DNA of 64,000 bases from Symsagittifera roscoffensis (taxonomy: Eukaryota; Xenacoelomorpha; Acoela; Convolutidae): positions 59,352,312 through 59,416,311 of the forward strand of contig NC_087066.1 of the NCBI RefSeq assembly GCF_963678635.1. Direction: 5' to 3'. The position numbers and the translations under genes were made by a program. The notes beneath the pieces were generated by a model. That model saw only the letters and a list, made by a program, of their open reading frames with translations. It ran no database searches and was not told the DNA's origin. Positions 49,901 through 55,400 of this stretch are shown here, one piece after another; the stretch's first letter is position 1, and every line of letters starts with the position of its first letter.

Positions 49901-49994
49901 TTCAGAAGCGGAGCGATTCAAACGCGCTCGAGTTGTCGACAAGTTGAAACAAAGAATAAATACGCTGCAGAAATCAACTGTCGCTACAACCTGA
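14066..49994 (+). CDS. INTS6: INTS6, Integrator complex subunit 6 (whole coding span, 16 exons)
   Basis: Integrator is a nuclear complex that cleaves snRNA 3' ends and ends early transcription by RNA polymerase II. INTS6 belongs to its phosphatase module, which brings in PP2A. The exons listed separately join in consistent phase with GT-AG introns into 885 residues if one base is restored in exon 13, close to the vertebrate length. The VWA domain (about 1-250) carries the MIDAS motif D9-x-S11-x-S13 plus T85 and D129. A conserved middle region includes LPYNYPVLFPLL, HKAKP and a helical part. The C-terminal INTS6/SAGE1/DDX26B/CT45 domain spans about residues 765-880. Introns vary from 67 bp to 8.9 kb. 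The long ones are full of repeats. Confidence 0.95.
14271..14348 (+). CDS. INTS6: INTS6 exon 2 (residues 38-63)
   Basis: The acceptor is CTGCTTTAG. The exon encodes SDRFMLLTTEEFPKNIK, matching the GDRYMLVTFEEPP region of the VWA domain. It has 26 codons, with donor GTACTA. Confidence 0.92.
14349..14957 (+). other. INTS6 intron 2
   Basis: This 609-bp phase 0 intron shows nothing recognisable beyond poly-T near its 3' side. Confidence 0.6.
14958..15104 (+). CDS. INTS6: INTS6 exon 3 (residues 64-112)
   Basis: The acceptor is TTGCTTAG. The exon encodes ELKCLGAKGVTLLGDGFKTA and then LNINRMISRIDNYGM. T85 is the likely MIDAS threonine. It has 49 codons, with donor GTTTGT. Confidence 0.93.
15172..15261 (+). 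CDS. INTS6: INTS6 exon 4 (residues 113-142)
   Basis: The exon follows a 67-bp intron. It encodes GRNPWYLEPTLVLCLTDG, in which D129 is the third MIDAS position. It has 30 codons, with donor GTGTGT. Confidence 0.93.
15423..15609 (+). CDS. INTS6: INTS6 exon 5 (residues 143-205)
   Basis: The acceptor is CCCTTTTCAG. The exon encodes LPLSSVRGSELTSEPYRWDQ, RVFSLVLQIP and NDLCEVTGG. The WDQR and CEVTGG blocks are strongly conserved in INTS6. It ends in phase 1 with donor GTGAAT. Confidence 0.93.
15767..15904 (+). CDS. INTS6: INTS6 exon 6 (residues 205-251)
   Basis: The acceptor is TCCTATAG. The exon encodes RSYKITSMKVLNQCLESISQ and KILHGVVLKF, the end of the VWA domain. It ends in phase 1 with donor GTATGG. 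Confidence 0.92.
16094..16263 (+). CDS. INTS6: INTS6 exon 7 (residues 251-307)
   Basis: The acceptor is TGTCTTCAG. The exon encodes MIIVKAPVKGQPNGQWPIPE, matching the KLIYVRPNPKTGVPIGHWPVPE block. It ends in phase 0 with consensus donor GTAAGT. Confidence 0.92.
16264..16902 (+). other. INTS6 intron 7, with a perfect hairpin near its 3' end
   Basis: This is a 639-bp intron. Its middle part (about 16570-16735) resembles a very diverged CAGGGGCGGA-family element (GAAATCTGCCCTTATCC, AAATCCTAGATCAGACACTG). The hairpin at 16796-16849 is listed separately. Confidence 0.5.
16796..16849. repeat. Perfect inverted repeat: 21-bp arms, 12-nt loop
   Basis: The arms are 16796-16816 and 16829-16849 with no mismatch. 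The left arm reads CTTATAATCGTATTATAACA plus T, and the right arm is its exact reverse complement. The loop is AACAGTGGGGTA. The hairpin ends 53 nt before exon 8, so in the transcript it would fold between the branch-point region and the acceptor. It could be regulatory or just a short palindromic insertion. Confidence 0.9.
16903..17061 (+). CDS. INTS6: INTS6 exon 8 (residues 308-360)
   Basis: The acceptor is TTGCATTGCAG. The exon encodes ARTSHPEVTV, then DPLESDYISPDVYEIEACPM and THSILERSKSQSFAWP. The PRTSHP and ILER blocks are typical of INTS6. It has 53 codons, with donor GTAAGT. Confidence 0.93.
17557..18055 (+). repeat. Family H repeat with a hairpin at each end
   Basis: The left end carries the hairpin TCAGGGC-GAA-GCCCTGA (17569-17585) followed by GTTCCGACT. 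The right end carries ACTTTCG-TAT-CGAAAGT (18033-18049) followed by CGGAAC. So GTTCCGACT and AGTCGGAAC also form a 9-bp inverted pair. Related copies lie at 10985-11825, 41735-42270 (reversed) and 55815-56375 (reversed). It is non-coding. Confidence 0.7.
17663..17818. repeat. Perfect tandem duplication, 2 x 78 bp
   Basis: Units 17663-17740 and 17741-17818 look identical base for base, from AAGCTTCGTTCAACCAATTT to GCGCGAAATAGAT. They lie inside the family H copy. Other copies of the family have a single unit, so the duplication is recent or is an assembly artefact. Confidence 0.9.
18781..19235 (+). repeat. Family J repeat, copy 1
   Basis: It shares with 28205-28570, 34500-35440 and 42300-43020 the ordered words TATATAGGTC, TTTTTTTTCAGGAAAA, GTTCAGGCTCAAATTT-like, GAACAGCGAAAGTG-like, CGTGATCGACTTCTAGTTTC and AAATTGGGTTAA. 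It opens with a diverged form of the family hairpin (AAGAGTC...CTCTT). It is non-coding. Confidence 0.6.
19238..19715 (+). repeat. Family H variant (H2), copy 2
   Basis: It starts at AAGACTGCTCGTATATCAGG with an imperfect CAGGG/CCCT hairpin and ends at AAAGTCGGAACAATTATG. It is the closest match to 11816-12240; a degenerate third copy lies at 51550-51900. Confidence 0.65.
20278..20400 (+). repeat. tRNA-like sequence with a B-box-like motif
   Basis: GTGTTCGAATCTCGG (about 20366-20380) resembles the internal B box of tRNA genes and SINEs, with a T run downstream (about 20388-20395). No full cloverleaf was found. It may be a tRNA-derived SINE head. Confidence 0.3.
20775..21035. repeat. Tandem array, about 3 units of about 105 bp, each with a small hairpin
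   Basis: Each unit contains AAATGCATAAATYATAA, then CCTGATTTTTT...AAATCAGG, which can fold on itself, and then ATTCYGATTGCAAAAA. Unit starts lie near 20779, 20876 and 20978. Confidence 0.6.
21290..21965. repeat. Diverged tandem repeat, about 145-bp period
   Basis: The words AATCGGTTACGA, AAAAGTYAAGTTTTTGACCG, AACTACCCT and GAGTTYAATCGAAA recur in order about four times with heavy drift. No coding capacity was recognised. The following 21966-22814 shows nothing clear. Confidence 0.4.
22815..23653. repeat. Mosaic tandem array built from four modules
   Basis: Module L starts AGATTTGAAAAAATAAAGTT. A contains GACAAAATTCGGAGCACAAA. B contains ATGAACAAAACGCCACACAT. R runs from ATCTATTTTGCTGCGCTTTA to TTCATTTTCTTTTGA. 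The order is L-A-R (22815), L-B-R (23022), L-A (23221), about 180 bp of other sequence, then B-R (about 23523-23653). The modules are near-identical between units, so they were copied recently. Confidence 0.8.
24160..24393 (+). CDS. INTS6: INTS6 exon 9 (residues 361-438)
   Basis: The acceptor is TCACTTTCAG. The exon encodes VFIAKSGPGEHGLGSPFGYV, then VNLYVLPYNYPVLFPLLTEL and VRVHKAKPPTEW. The HPFGYL, MPYNYPVLLPLL and HKAKP blocks are INTS6 hallmarks. It is GC-richer than its surroundings. It has 78 codons, with donor GTATGT. Confidence 0.95.
25130..26830. repeat. Satellite-like array, period about 170 bp with dimeric higher order
   Basis: The phrase around TTTTCGAGATATG recurs near 25383, 25552, 25887, 26056, 26227, 26397 and 26573, that is, at 169-176 bp or twice that. 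Units alternate between two types, one with GCTGTCAGGGTACTCCCAG-like words and one with GTACTGTGAGGGYGCTCTTA, giving a dimer of about 340 bp. A related block lies at 46946-47760. Confidence 0.75.
27030..27190. repeat. Short tandem repeat of GCTGAAATAACATCGT words
   Basis: About six irregular copies of GAAATAACATCGT, with spacing of roughly 20-30 bp and some inverted ACGATG words. Confidence 0.7.
27312..27382 (+). repeat. tRNA-like sequence, possibly SINE head
   Basis: GGTTCGATTCC at 27363-27373 matches the RNA polymerase III B-box consensus. An arm TGTGA-CTTCTAG-TCTCA (27338-27354) resembles an anticodon arm whose loop would hold TCT. The acceptor stem does not pair. A family J hairpin follows at once, so the piece may be the 5' end of that repeat. 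Confidence 0.4.
27385..27600 (+). repeat. Family J repeat, partial copy
   Basis: The hairpin word AGAGTC...GACTCT and then TATGTAGGTCGCGATGATTT and GGCTCAAATTTACTTTTTCG match the other family J copies. Confidence 0.6.
28205..28570 (+). repeat. Family J repeat, well-preserved copy
   Basis: It starts with the hairpin AAGAGTC (28213-28219) and GACTCTT (28235-28241), with the inner GAAC-TTA-GTTC also able to pair. Downstream are GAACAGCGAAAGTGTACAGG, a CACGAAAATCTTGATTC word and TCTCAAATTGGGTTG. It is non-coding. Confidence 0.7.
29086..29290. other. GC-richer patch of unknown origin
   Basis: The stretch 29165-29265 is clearly richer in G and C than its surroundings. Both strands are open in part (for example GRVRHALAEFEEQALRRAGQ on +). 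It looks like a relic of coding sequence, perhaps from a transposon, but no family was recognised. A G run of about 12 lies at 29397-29410. Confidence 0.3.
30086..30340 (+). repeat. Family J repeat, 3' part only
   Basis: CAGATTTCCCAGTGAAATTAA, TTTCAAATTGGGTTACAT and AATGTCAATCATAAATTG match the second half of the family J copies. The hairpin end is missing. Confidence 0.5.
30724..30985. repeat. Block P, copy 1
   Basis: It repeats at 32277-32592 with about 90% identity. Shared words are GATATTATCAGCTTAAC, TTCTCGGTTGTTAAGGTTTC and TTGTTCAGAGTGTTCA. Confidence 0.75.
31816..32182. repeat. Block Q, copy 1
   Basis: It repeats at 32592-32925. Shared words are GAAAGTTCTGCTGTTTTACA, AAGGTGACCACCGCTAAATC and AACGCCTAGTGTTCCGCGCA. 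Confidence 0.75.
32277..32925. repeat. Blocks P and Q, second copies, directly joined
   Basis: P (32277-32592) runs straight into Q (32592-32925). In the first copies they are about 830 bp apart. The second pair therefore looks like a shortened duplicate, or the first pair was split by an insertion. Confidence 0.7.
33265..33461 (+). CDS. INTS6: INTS6 exon 10 (residues 439-504)
   Basis: The acceptor is CTTGCTAG. The exon encodes PMREALKKLGAGHLVPESLD, YYQSHNIANYLKSLSQLSKQ and ESDRIAALLG, matching the conserved helical block of INTS6. The frame runs into TGA just after the donor, but the exon ends in phase 2 at GTGAGC (33462). Confidence 0.92.
33462..33813 (+). other. INTS6 intron 10
   Basis: This is a 352-bp AT-rich intron. 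Nothing else is recognised in it. Confidence 0.6.
33814..34041 (+). CDS. INTS6: INTS6 exon 11 (residues 504-580)
   Basis: The acceptor is TGGTTTTAG. The exon encodes SLAKSQSNFHQLISSLTGET, then a G/S/T/M-rich low-complexity part, then FAGFTIPNLDPKFKPDMFR, which matches the TGFQVALLNKDLKPQTFRN block. It ends in phase 2 with donor GTTAAT. The low-complexity part looks like a lineage-specific insertion. Confidence 0.9.
34500..35440 (+). repeat. Family J repeat, long copy, interrupted at 34713-34932
   Basis: It is collinear with 42300-43020: ACGGCAAGTTGCGCC, AATATTTTGGGTAAATT, GGCAGCTTGAACAAGCATAT, then the hairpin AAGAGTC (35012-35018) and GACTCTT (35034-35040), then TATAGGTCGCGATGATTTTT. Compared with that copy it carries a 220-bp insertion. 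Confidence 0.75.
34713..34932. mobile_element. Fold-back element with perfect 8-bp TSD
   Basis: The flanks are GTTTTCTT on both sides (34705-34712 and 34933-34940), and the other family J copy lacks the insert. The 220-bp insert has inverted ends of about 55 bp and contains the word TTCGGCACTGTTGAAC or its complement about seven times, many as hairpins (for example 34748-34791). It is non-coding. The TSD size fits mobilisation by a hAT-type transposase. Confidence 0.8.
36861..36964 (+). CDS. INTS6: INTS6 exon 12 (residues 580-615)
   Basis: The acceptor is CATTTTGTAG. The exon encodes NPFDTKRASLVDQVTKMRNN and then FSNLSFWGKPFYDMG, matching the AYDIPRRNLLDHLTRMRSN block. It ends in phase 1 with donor GTTAGT. 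Confidence 0.88.
37957..38585. repeat. Large inverted repeat (arms about 235 bp) with inverted spacer copy
   Basis: The left arm 37957-38195 (from GTCATTACGGGGGACTGC to CTCACTTATCGACCTT) pairs with the right arm 38278-38515 (AAGGTCGATACGTGAGA to CAGTCCCCCGTAATGA). The spacer words ATATAGTAGTCTAAGTTG and CAGTTCGTATGAACTAA return in reverse complement at 38525-38580. Identity is about 90%. The RNA would form a very long hairpin. Confidence 0.8.
40060..40915 (+). pseudogene. Second LINE relic: reverse transcriptase fragment
   Basis: HGIPQGTVLGP (about 40078-40110) is the reverse transcriptase motif B. It is followed by FILYVTDL and, in another frame, ANDTSILF where ADDTSIL would be expected at the catalytic site. 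NKLVLNVNK and GTLVDGNLNFHVKL follow at the expected spacing. Stops and frame changes are frequent, so this is an old 5'-truncated insertion. It looks more diverged than the 5250-9800 LINE, and may belong to another family. Confidence 0.7.
41735..42270 (-). repeat. Family H repeat, reversed copy
   Basis: It starts at GTCTGACTTTCGAAGAAAGT (imperfect hairpin), contains CAATTTGGGACAATTAACCG and ATTAACGCGTAAGCGTAG, and ends at TTTGCCCTGGTGCGAGCAGT. Confidence 0.65.
42300..43020 (+). repeat. Family J repeat, long uninterrupted copy
   Basis: It serves as the empty-site reference for the fold-back insertion at 34713. It is collinear from ACGGCAAGTTGCGCCC to TCAAATTGGGTTAATT. Its hairpin (about 42602-42630) has drifted. 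Confidence 0.7.
43466..43619 (+). CDS. INTS6: INTS6 exon 13 (residues 615-666) with a one-base frameshift
   Basis: The acceptor is GGTTATTTTAG. The frame starting at the acceptor encodes ISAMGNYQDFVNNRVPPLRE and L-E-P. After the C-rich run at 43552-43560, the conserved peptide TPFGNPYKLAGGDRDK lies in the preceding frame, and only that frame reaches the donor GTAACA in phase 0, as exon 14 needs. One C therefore seems to be missing. An assembly error in a C run is the simplest reason. A real mutation would truncate the C-terminal third. Confidence 0.88.
43675..43760 (+). repeat. Family J repeat, 5' end only
   Basis: AAGAGTCGATGAACTTAGTT followed by TATATAGGTCGTGATTTTTT and CAGG. One side of the hairpin has changed (GAGTCTT). 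Confidence 0.6.
44285..46490. repeat. Degenerate tandem array, period about 85-110 bp, interrupted by the gap
   Basis: The words TTTCATCGCTTGATAA, TTGCTTAGAAAAA, TTTTTTGCGAACCGATTTGC and GCTATGAATTAA recur in order about twenty times. The best-preserved neighbours are near 45060-45170 and 45176-45290. It flanks the N run on both sides. Confidence 0.7.
46208..46407. other. Assembly gap of exactly 200 N
   Basis: The length is a round placeholder, so the true size is unknown. AGCTTGGTG occurs directly on both sides, which suggests that the assembly broke inside the tandem array or that the two flanks overlap. Confidence 0.95.
46872..46946. repeat. Compound microsatellite (TA)n(TG)n
   Basis: About 25 TA units are followed by about 11 TG units. 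Confidence 0.95.
46946..47760. repeat. Second satellite-like block, related to 25130-26830
   Basis: GGCTTCACTATCTCGCC, TTTAAGCTTTTTCAACGTA, GGGATGCTGTCAGGGTTC and TTTTCGAGATATGACG match the intron 9 array from its first base onward. It is interrupted by the element at 47192-47438. Confidence 0.75.
47192..47438 (-). mobile_element. CAGGGGCGGA-family element, reversed copy inside the satellite block
   Basis: The ends CAGGCTTGGATCTGGGAA and CGAATCCGCTACTG, with inner GGTCGAACAAATTGATTTTC and TTTGGGTCGGCAGGGGGTCG, are the reverse complement of the 50825-51217 element. Flanks GACCTAAT and ACCGTAAT look like a decayed 8-bp TSD. The surrounding array continues on both sides. Confidence 0.75.
48713..48950 (+). 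CDS. INTS6: INTS6 exon 14 (residues 667-746)
   Basis: The acceptor is TTTTTCCCAG. The exon encodes MMIDETEDFDEHQ, matching the MMIDEADEF block. A serine/proline/glycine-rich linker follows, with GKRQSPMSPVLYRPGKRIRP, which has a basic stretch like the KRRRCMSPLLRG segment of vertebrate INTS6. It ends in phase 1 with donor GTGAGT. Confidence 0.92.
49251..49499 (+). CDS. INTS6: INTS6 exon 15 (residues 746-829)
   Basis: The acceptor is TTTGTTTCCAG. The exon encodes a basic linker (KLKSKDKKPGSLRAAFRNQE) and then EVWKKRTDDLVHAICRVIRY, the first helix of the C-terminal INTS6/SAGE1/DDX26B/CT45 domain. It ends in phase 1 with donor GTAAGC. Confidence 0.9.
49500..49821 (+). other. INTS6 intron 15
   Basis: This is a 322-bp AT-rich intron. 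Nothing else is seen in it. Confidence 0.6.
49822..49994 (+). CDS. INTS6: INTS6 exon 16 (residues 829-885) and stop
   Basis: The acceptor is TCTTTTTCAG. The exon encodes VNYQISVIKFLTSEAERFKR and then ARVVDKLKQRINTLQKS, the rest of the C-terminal domain (compare IKEASRFKKRMLIEQLE in vertebrates). It stops at TGA 49992-49994. Confidence 0.93.
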
Positions 49995-50824
49995 AAGAAG
50001 AACGAGCGCTGCAAACATTTTTGCTTATATTTTTTTCGTGCCCTTTATTTTTGTGTAATTATTGTTCTCTTTTCCATATATGATGTCTGATTTACATATG
50101 TTGTTTCTTGTTTACGGTGACAATTTTCCGATGTTCTTTTTTCACTTACAATTTCAGCTTCAATTCAAGTATTTGATATTCAAAACCTGATATTTGGAAA
50201 AGAAAACTTACATTTGAGCGGTTGAGCTCATTACGATAAACCGCTATAAACGCTAAAGCGTATATTTTCTAAATTAGATAGACTTTGACATGACACTTCA
50301 CCGCGAAGTCTTTAGTTCCTGGAAAATTTTTTATGGTACATCAGTTGTAGAATTTCGAAGAAAACGTTAAGAAAATGTTGGTAGGGATGTTCTCTTGCAC
50401 TGCCGATCGTATGGTTGACGGTTCGAATTTTCCCATGCCGTTTAATTTACAAGGCAAAGATTTTGTGAGTGAGCCTTACCTCAGTTCGGTACTATAGCAA
50501 CTGATTCTTCCGACATTAGAGGCTACACACAGATTACAATCCATGTGAACGATCTCTCCCCCTTCCCTACCTGAAAATAAACCAAGTGAATTATCGGCAT
50601 CCCAGAACGTTTAACTTTATAATAAAAAAATGCTGAACTTAGTGTTCAAAGCCAAAATTAGTCAAAATAAAATTTACCACGCTGATTATGTGGCCAAAAA
50701 CAATTTTTCGGCAACACTTAGATCAATTATCAAGGTTACTAAAATTTTTGAGAAGCGATTTTAAGTCATTTTTGAGGCCAAAAAGAAACATGAAACATTA
50801 ATTTTAATTAATTTGGTGTTGATG
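49995..50824 (+). other. Presumed INTS6 3' UTR and downstream DNA
   Basis: Possible poly(A) signals AATAAA lie at 50576-50581 and 50621-50626; none is closer to the stop. A B-box-like GGTTCGAATT occurs at about 50420. No gene is seen. Confidence 0.35.
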
Positions 50825-51217
50825 CAGGGGCGGATTTAGGGAAGGGGGGGGGGCGGACGCCCCTCCCTCAGGGATTCGATCCCCTACCAACCCAAAGGGT
50901 CCCCCCTTTGTACTATTTTGAAATATCCATTTTTGGCGACGGACCCTAAAAATTTTCTTTAGGCGCCAATATATACTAATTTTGAGGGGGGAGCGCGCGC
51001 CAAAAAATGCGATTTTTGGTCAAAATTTTCCAAAAATACCTAGAAACGCCTTTTTTGCCTGTTTTTTAAATTTTGCCTGCGGCGCTGAAATTTTGGCCAA
51101 AACATGTCTTTGGCTTTGGGAGAGCTCGGAAAATCAATTTGGTCGACCTAAAAAAAAGGTCGACAAAATTTTTTGAAATACCCCCCCCCCCTCGAGAAAA
51201 TCTTAGGTCCGCCCCTG
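50825..51217 (+). mobile_element. Intact CAGGGGCGGA-family short TIR element with 8-bp TSD
   Basis: It begins CAGGGGCGGATTTAGG and ends AGGTCCGCCCCTG. Flanks TGTTGATG (50817-50824) and TGTCGATG (51218-51225) are an 8-bp TSD with one mismatch. It is 393 bp and non-coding, with G and C homopolymers near the ends. This is the reference copy for those at 10463, 12243 and 47192. TIR style and TSD size indicate a non-autonomous hAT-type element. Confidence 0.88.
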
Positions 51218-51544
51218 TGTCGATGTATAATATTGATGACACTGGTCATAGCCCGTCATTCAATTGCCTGAAATATATCTCAATAGTACGCTTTTCGTAT
51301 TAAAGCAAATAATTGTCTGAATAGGTGAAGGTTTTAAGGGGGCGTGAAGGCGCTGTCGCAGTTCACGTGTCTGCTGTCGCGGTAAACTTTTCGCCGGTCG
51401 CGAGCACATTGCATCAATCTGCAAATCCTGGAAATACCAAATTTTGGTAACGGTGGTCTGAAAATATTCAATTTCAATCGCGGTAGTCTGGAAATACTAA
51501 AATTTGGTCGCGAACGTCTCATCATAAAGCCACAACGTCGTCTC

Positions 51545-51905
51545 GGGGAGCACAAAGCTGATCGTATCAAGTCAAAGCCCTGAATGTTCCGAATGCCCAT
51601 TAACTGGTCTCGAATAGTTATTTGTAGATGAAGTATTGATAAACTATGAACTTTAGGATATCAATTTGAAATTTTTAAAACTTGAGTACTGCGTGCAATT
51701 ATTAAGACCAATTAGCTAGCCTCAATTGCAGTTCAATTATGAACGAGTTGTAGTGCGGGATTATTCGCCACGCATAAATATTTCGCGTTACACTTATAAT
51801 ATCAAGTTATAAAACGAGCAGTTACGTTTGCCTCAAGCCAGATAAATGTTGTGGTGTGCAAACTCGGCGGGGCCCTAGCGAAAAAAAAACTATTTAAAAC
51901 TGTTC
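51545..51905 (+). repeat. Family H variant (H2), degenerate copy
   Basis: GATCGTATCAAGTCAAAGCC, TCTCGAATAGTTATTTGTAG, ATTAAGACCAATTAGCTAGC and CGCCACGCATAAATA match 19238-19715. Sequence 51226-51544 is unrecognised. Confidence 0.55.
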
Positions 51906-52184
51906 CGATTAAAACAGACCACCCCGAGCATATATATCTTCGAAACACATATAATCAACATGTTAAAAATGTCCATACCGCATTTTGATTCAGTATGTCG
52001 CGCCCTCAACGTTCTTATACCAGTGGCACGATGTAAATTTTGCTTCGAAAAATCATTTTGAAAAAAAACTAAAATTGAAAAACAACCGCGAAAACCTAAC
52101 CAGTGTATCAAGTGTTATCAAAAACATTTTCTTGAGGGATAATGAGAGTAATCAAAATAAAATTGTTGTTGTTCCTACCATTGA

Positions 52185-53240
52185 ATATGGGTAGAACCTT
52201 GGTATTCGGGTGTGTTTTTTTTCTGTTTTTTTATTGGCCACTCAAAATCAGGTACGAAAAACAATCATTAGAGTGGTTCAGCTGAAATATCATGAAAAGC
52301 CTATGATTTAGTCATGATTCAAACTACATTTGAATATTTTGAAATTTTTTCTTAGTGTCGAGAAAAACCCGTTCAAAAATTTCGATTTTGGCCTATCTTT
52401 GAGCGAATAAGTCGAGCGAGTAGGCTTATTTTGATTTTCGACCAAAAACATTTACCACAAACAATCATCCAAATGACTCGAATGATACAGCAATTTGAAG
52501 TCCTATCAGTCGTGATTTGAACGACATTTGAAATTGTCAAAAAATTTCCCAGTTTCTTGACAAACCGGTTAAAGTTTTCAAAATTTTAGTCCAATTTTGA
52601 GCGAGTAAAATAAATGAGCAGTCTTATTGTAGAAGGGTGCGCCATGAAACTCTAATTTTAATGCAGTAAAACTATTGCCTGAAAATTTTTAGCGCCATTT
52701 AAGAAACTTTAGTTTTTTTGATTCGTTTCTTTGTCAAAAACCGTTGCTCGATTCATCTAGTCTACTGTGGTAGTCGAGTTTTAGGTTTCCATCAGATCTT
52801 TTTGCAAAAACACACATATAAAAACATGAATTTGAAAAAAAAACTCGAAAAATTTAATATGTTTTTTAATGAACATGGTCGAAACATTGCTATTTTGCAC
52901 AAAAACCGGCTATCCTTGTTCGTATTCAACTTTGTACTTTGAGTCGTGACTATGATAGAGAAATATAGGCACCTGCTTTGGAATTGCATAATTAAGGAAG
53001 TTTTGTCTGTTTCGAGAGTTTTTTTGATTATCTCCAAACTTAGTGAAATAATATCTAATGTTTGCGTTTTATCAAACTGCAGTTGTTATTCTGACAGTTT
53101 TTGAAGAAATTGACAAAATATTTAGGCTCGGGGTGGTTTTTGCTCCAGACGAAATTCGTTTTCTTAACTTGCAATTAAATTCAAACTTAAGCAATTATTT
53201 CACCTGTGATAATTTTTTGTAAAAATATATTTACTGATAA
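52185..53240 (+). mobile_element. Family M element, partial copy
   Basis: It starts AGAACCTTGGTATTCGGGTG plus TGTTTT, like the left end of 55629-57957. It shares CCACTCAAAATCA-like and CAATCATTAGAGTG-like words with it. It ends in a family H-like tail (GGCTCGGGGTGGTTTTTGCT, then TTTCACCTGTGATAATTTTT). No transposase is recognised. The following 53241-54156 shows no gene; a weak inverted pair CAATCTCTCCCTAAA / TTTAGGGGGAGATTG lies near 53979 and 54070. Confidence 0.5.
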
Positions 53241-54164
53241 GAGGATATTTCATTCGCGTTGTAAATAGTTCAAAATTGGGTTGCGGTATGTTCTTTGGCC
53301 TATTTAATACTCTGCCAAATGAAAAAATATCACTTTGTACTTTTCATAGCGTGTACTGCGATGATTTTTTGCAAGAAATCTAGCAAAATCTGAAGAAAAG
53401 TGTAATAATGGTTTTTTCAAGTTGAATGAAAAAGAAAAAATGGTGTATGCAAAACATGCACAGAATTGTTCTGAAATACAATCATGTTAAATTTAATTTC
53501 TGTAAATTTTCATTTGAAATAAATGATGCTGTATGTGCCAAAATAGCCTTTTTAAGAATTTAATTACTAGTGTAAAACCACCTTAGGGCACCACCTTATT
53601 GTAAAAATTTGTTTTTCAGAATTTAAACCATTCTTGAACTTTGCGGCAGTTACTTTCAAAATCTGGCCTATTACATATGCATCCTTTTTAAATATAAAAA
53701 TTGAGCCAAAAATTTTTATTAAAGTCAGGTTTTGAGTCAATTGCTCACGGGAAACTAGATAAACGGCAAACACAAATTCAAGCGCATTATAGCATTTGTG
53801 TCCGGCTTAAGCACTGCGCATCGAAGTGATTAAAGAGCATTGATTAGCCTGATTGGTCATTATGACAATTTTTATTGTTTTCAAATCCCATGCCCGAAAT
53901 TTGTTATGAAACATTTTTAGGCAAATGTGGACAATCTCTCATCTTAATAGACCAAGTGAACAATCTCTCCCTAAAGTTATTGGCATACTCAAGCCGTAAA
54001 GCCTGCAGGCTCTATGCTCAAATCTGATTGGCTAAAAACCAAACGAACATTTTTGCTCCTAAAATGATTTAGGGGGAGATTGCTTACATGATCTGGAAAC
54101 AGGATCCTATGCCCATTCTATTAAGCACAATTAATTTATTTGGAATGTGTCGGTGCAAATTAAG

Positions 54165-54582
54165 GGGGAGGGTTCTCATGCTTGAAGGACCGAATGCTTG
54201 AAAAAGTTCAGCCAATCAAAATCGCTAAGCATTTCTATTGGCTAAATGCCTTTCTCACAAAATCGAAGTCAATATTAACAGAGAATGTTTTGAATCAGTA
54301 GAAAATAATCAAATATATTACAAATTGCGGGTTACAACCGCAAAACTATTCAGATAAACATCAAGTTTAATGAGTTAAAAATCAAAAGAATTTTTCATTC
54401 TTGAAAACTCATCTGCTTATTATCTAATCGGTCAGTATTAACACTATTGGCCTGGATTTATTTTCTTACTTCGAGATTTTCACGATTTACTTTGAGATTT
54501 TGAATACTCAATTCTGATTGGCTGAAAGTAAGCTAAAATAAATTTCAAGCATTCGGTCCTTCAAGCATGAGGGACGCCACCC
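54165..54582. mobile_element. Short TIR element (family N) with perfect 8-bp TSD
   Basis: The inner part of the TIR is 29 bp and perfect (it starts CTCATGCTTGAAGGACCGAA at 54176 and is mirrored to about 54572). The outermost bases are G-rich at the left and C-rich at the right. Flanks are AAATTAAG on both sides (54157-54164 and 54583-54590). It is 418 bp and non-coding. ATTGGCTNAA words repeat inside. The TSD size suggests a hAT-type helper. Confidence 0.88.
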
Positions 54583-55019
54583 AAATTAAGCAGTTAATGC
54601 TAAGAAAAAGTTATTTTTTTCAACATTGAACAAAATAGGCATTAATTGTTTTAAAATATTTAGACAAAATGGAGACAAAATTGTTGAAAAAAATATTGCG
54701 CACAAATTTCAGGCTAGGGCTTCTATTTGAAGATTTACCGTCCTGAAAATGAAATCTTTGATTGTTAAGCTAGTTTTTATATATGTTTTTTATCTCATTT
54801 GGGACTTTTGTTTAAGATCATGTTTATTATACCCTGGTCTGCAATGATTTATATCCAGGGTCGAAACTTTTTGTTGAAAATTTTCCATGAAAAGGAGCTG
54901 AATGAGCCTTGTTTTTAGTACGATTGGTCCCCTAGTTATCACAGAAAAATTCACCCAATGAGGCCCAATTAGGAGCCCAATGTTAAGAAAAGTAGACTCA
55001 ATCGTCCCCTTTAATGGCA

Positions 55020-55400
55020 AACCAAGGACCAAAATTTGGACTCATTCAGCCAGTTTTGTACACAAGCAACTCTTCCTCAAGGGACTCGAGCCAACTCAAT
55101 GAGTATTCGAGACCTCTTTGACACCTCTATTCTACCAATCCTCAAAGTTACCGTTTGTTTTGGTCTTTTGAAACTAAAAATAGGAAACTTAATGAGCCAA
55201 ATTTGCTTAAAATTGGGCTCATTCAGCTTTTTTGCTAAAAATTGGGCTCACTCAATCCGATACTGGATAAACGAGGACCAAACATTAGGCTGATTTTGCT
55301 AAAAATTGAGGTACTTCAGATCATTTTGATAAGAATGGTGTTCATTTAATTTGTGTTTCTATCAATTGGGCTCATTCAGCATTCTCCATGGGAAAAAAGA
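55020..55400. repeat. Clustered TTGGGCTCATTCAGC words
   Basis: Close variants of TTGGGCTCATTCAGC occur near 55035, 55215, 55240 and 55365, with related AAAATTGAGG words between. This is a short degenerate tandem block. No gene is seen between 54591 and 55628. Confidence 0.5.
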
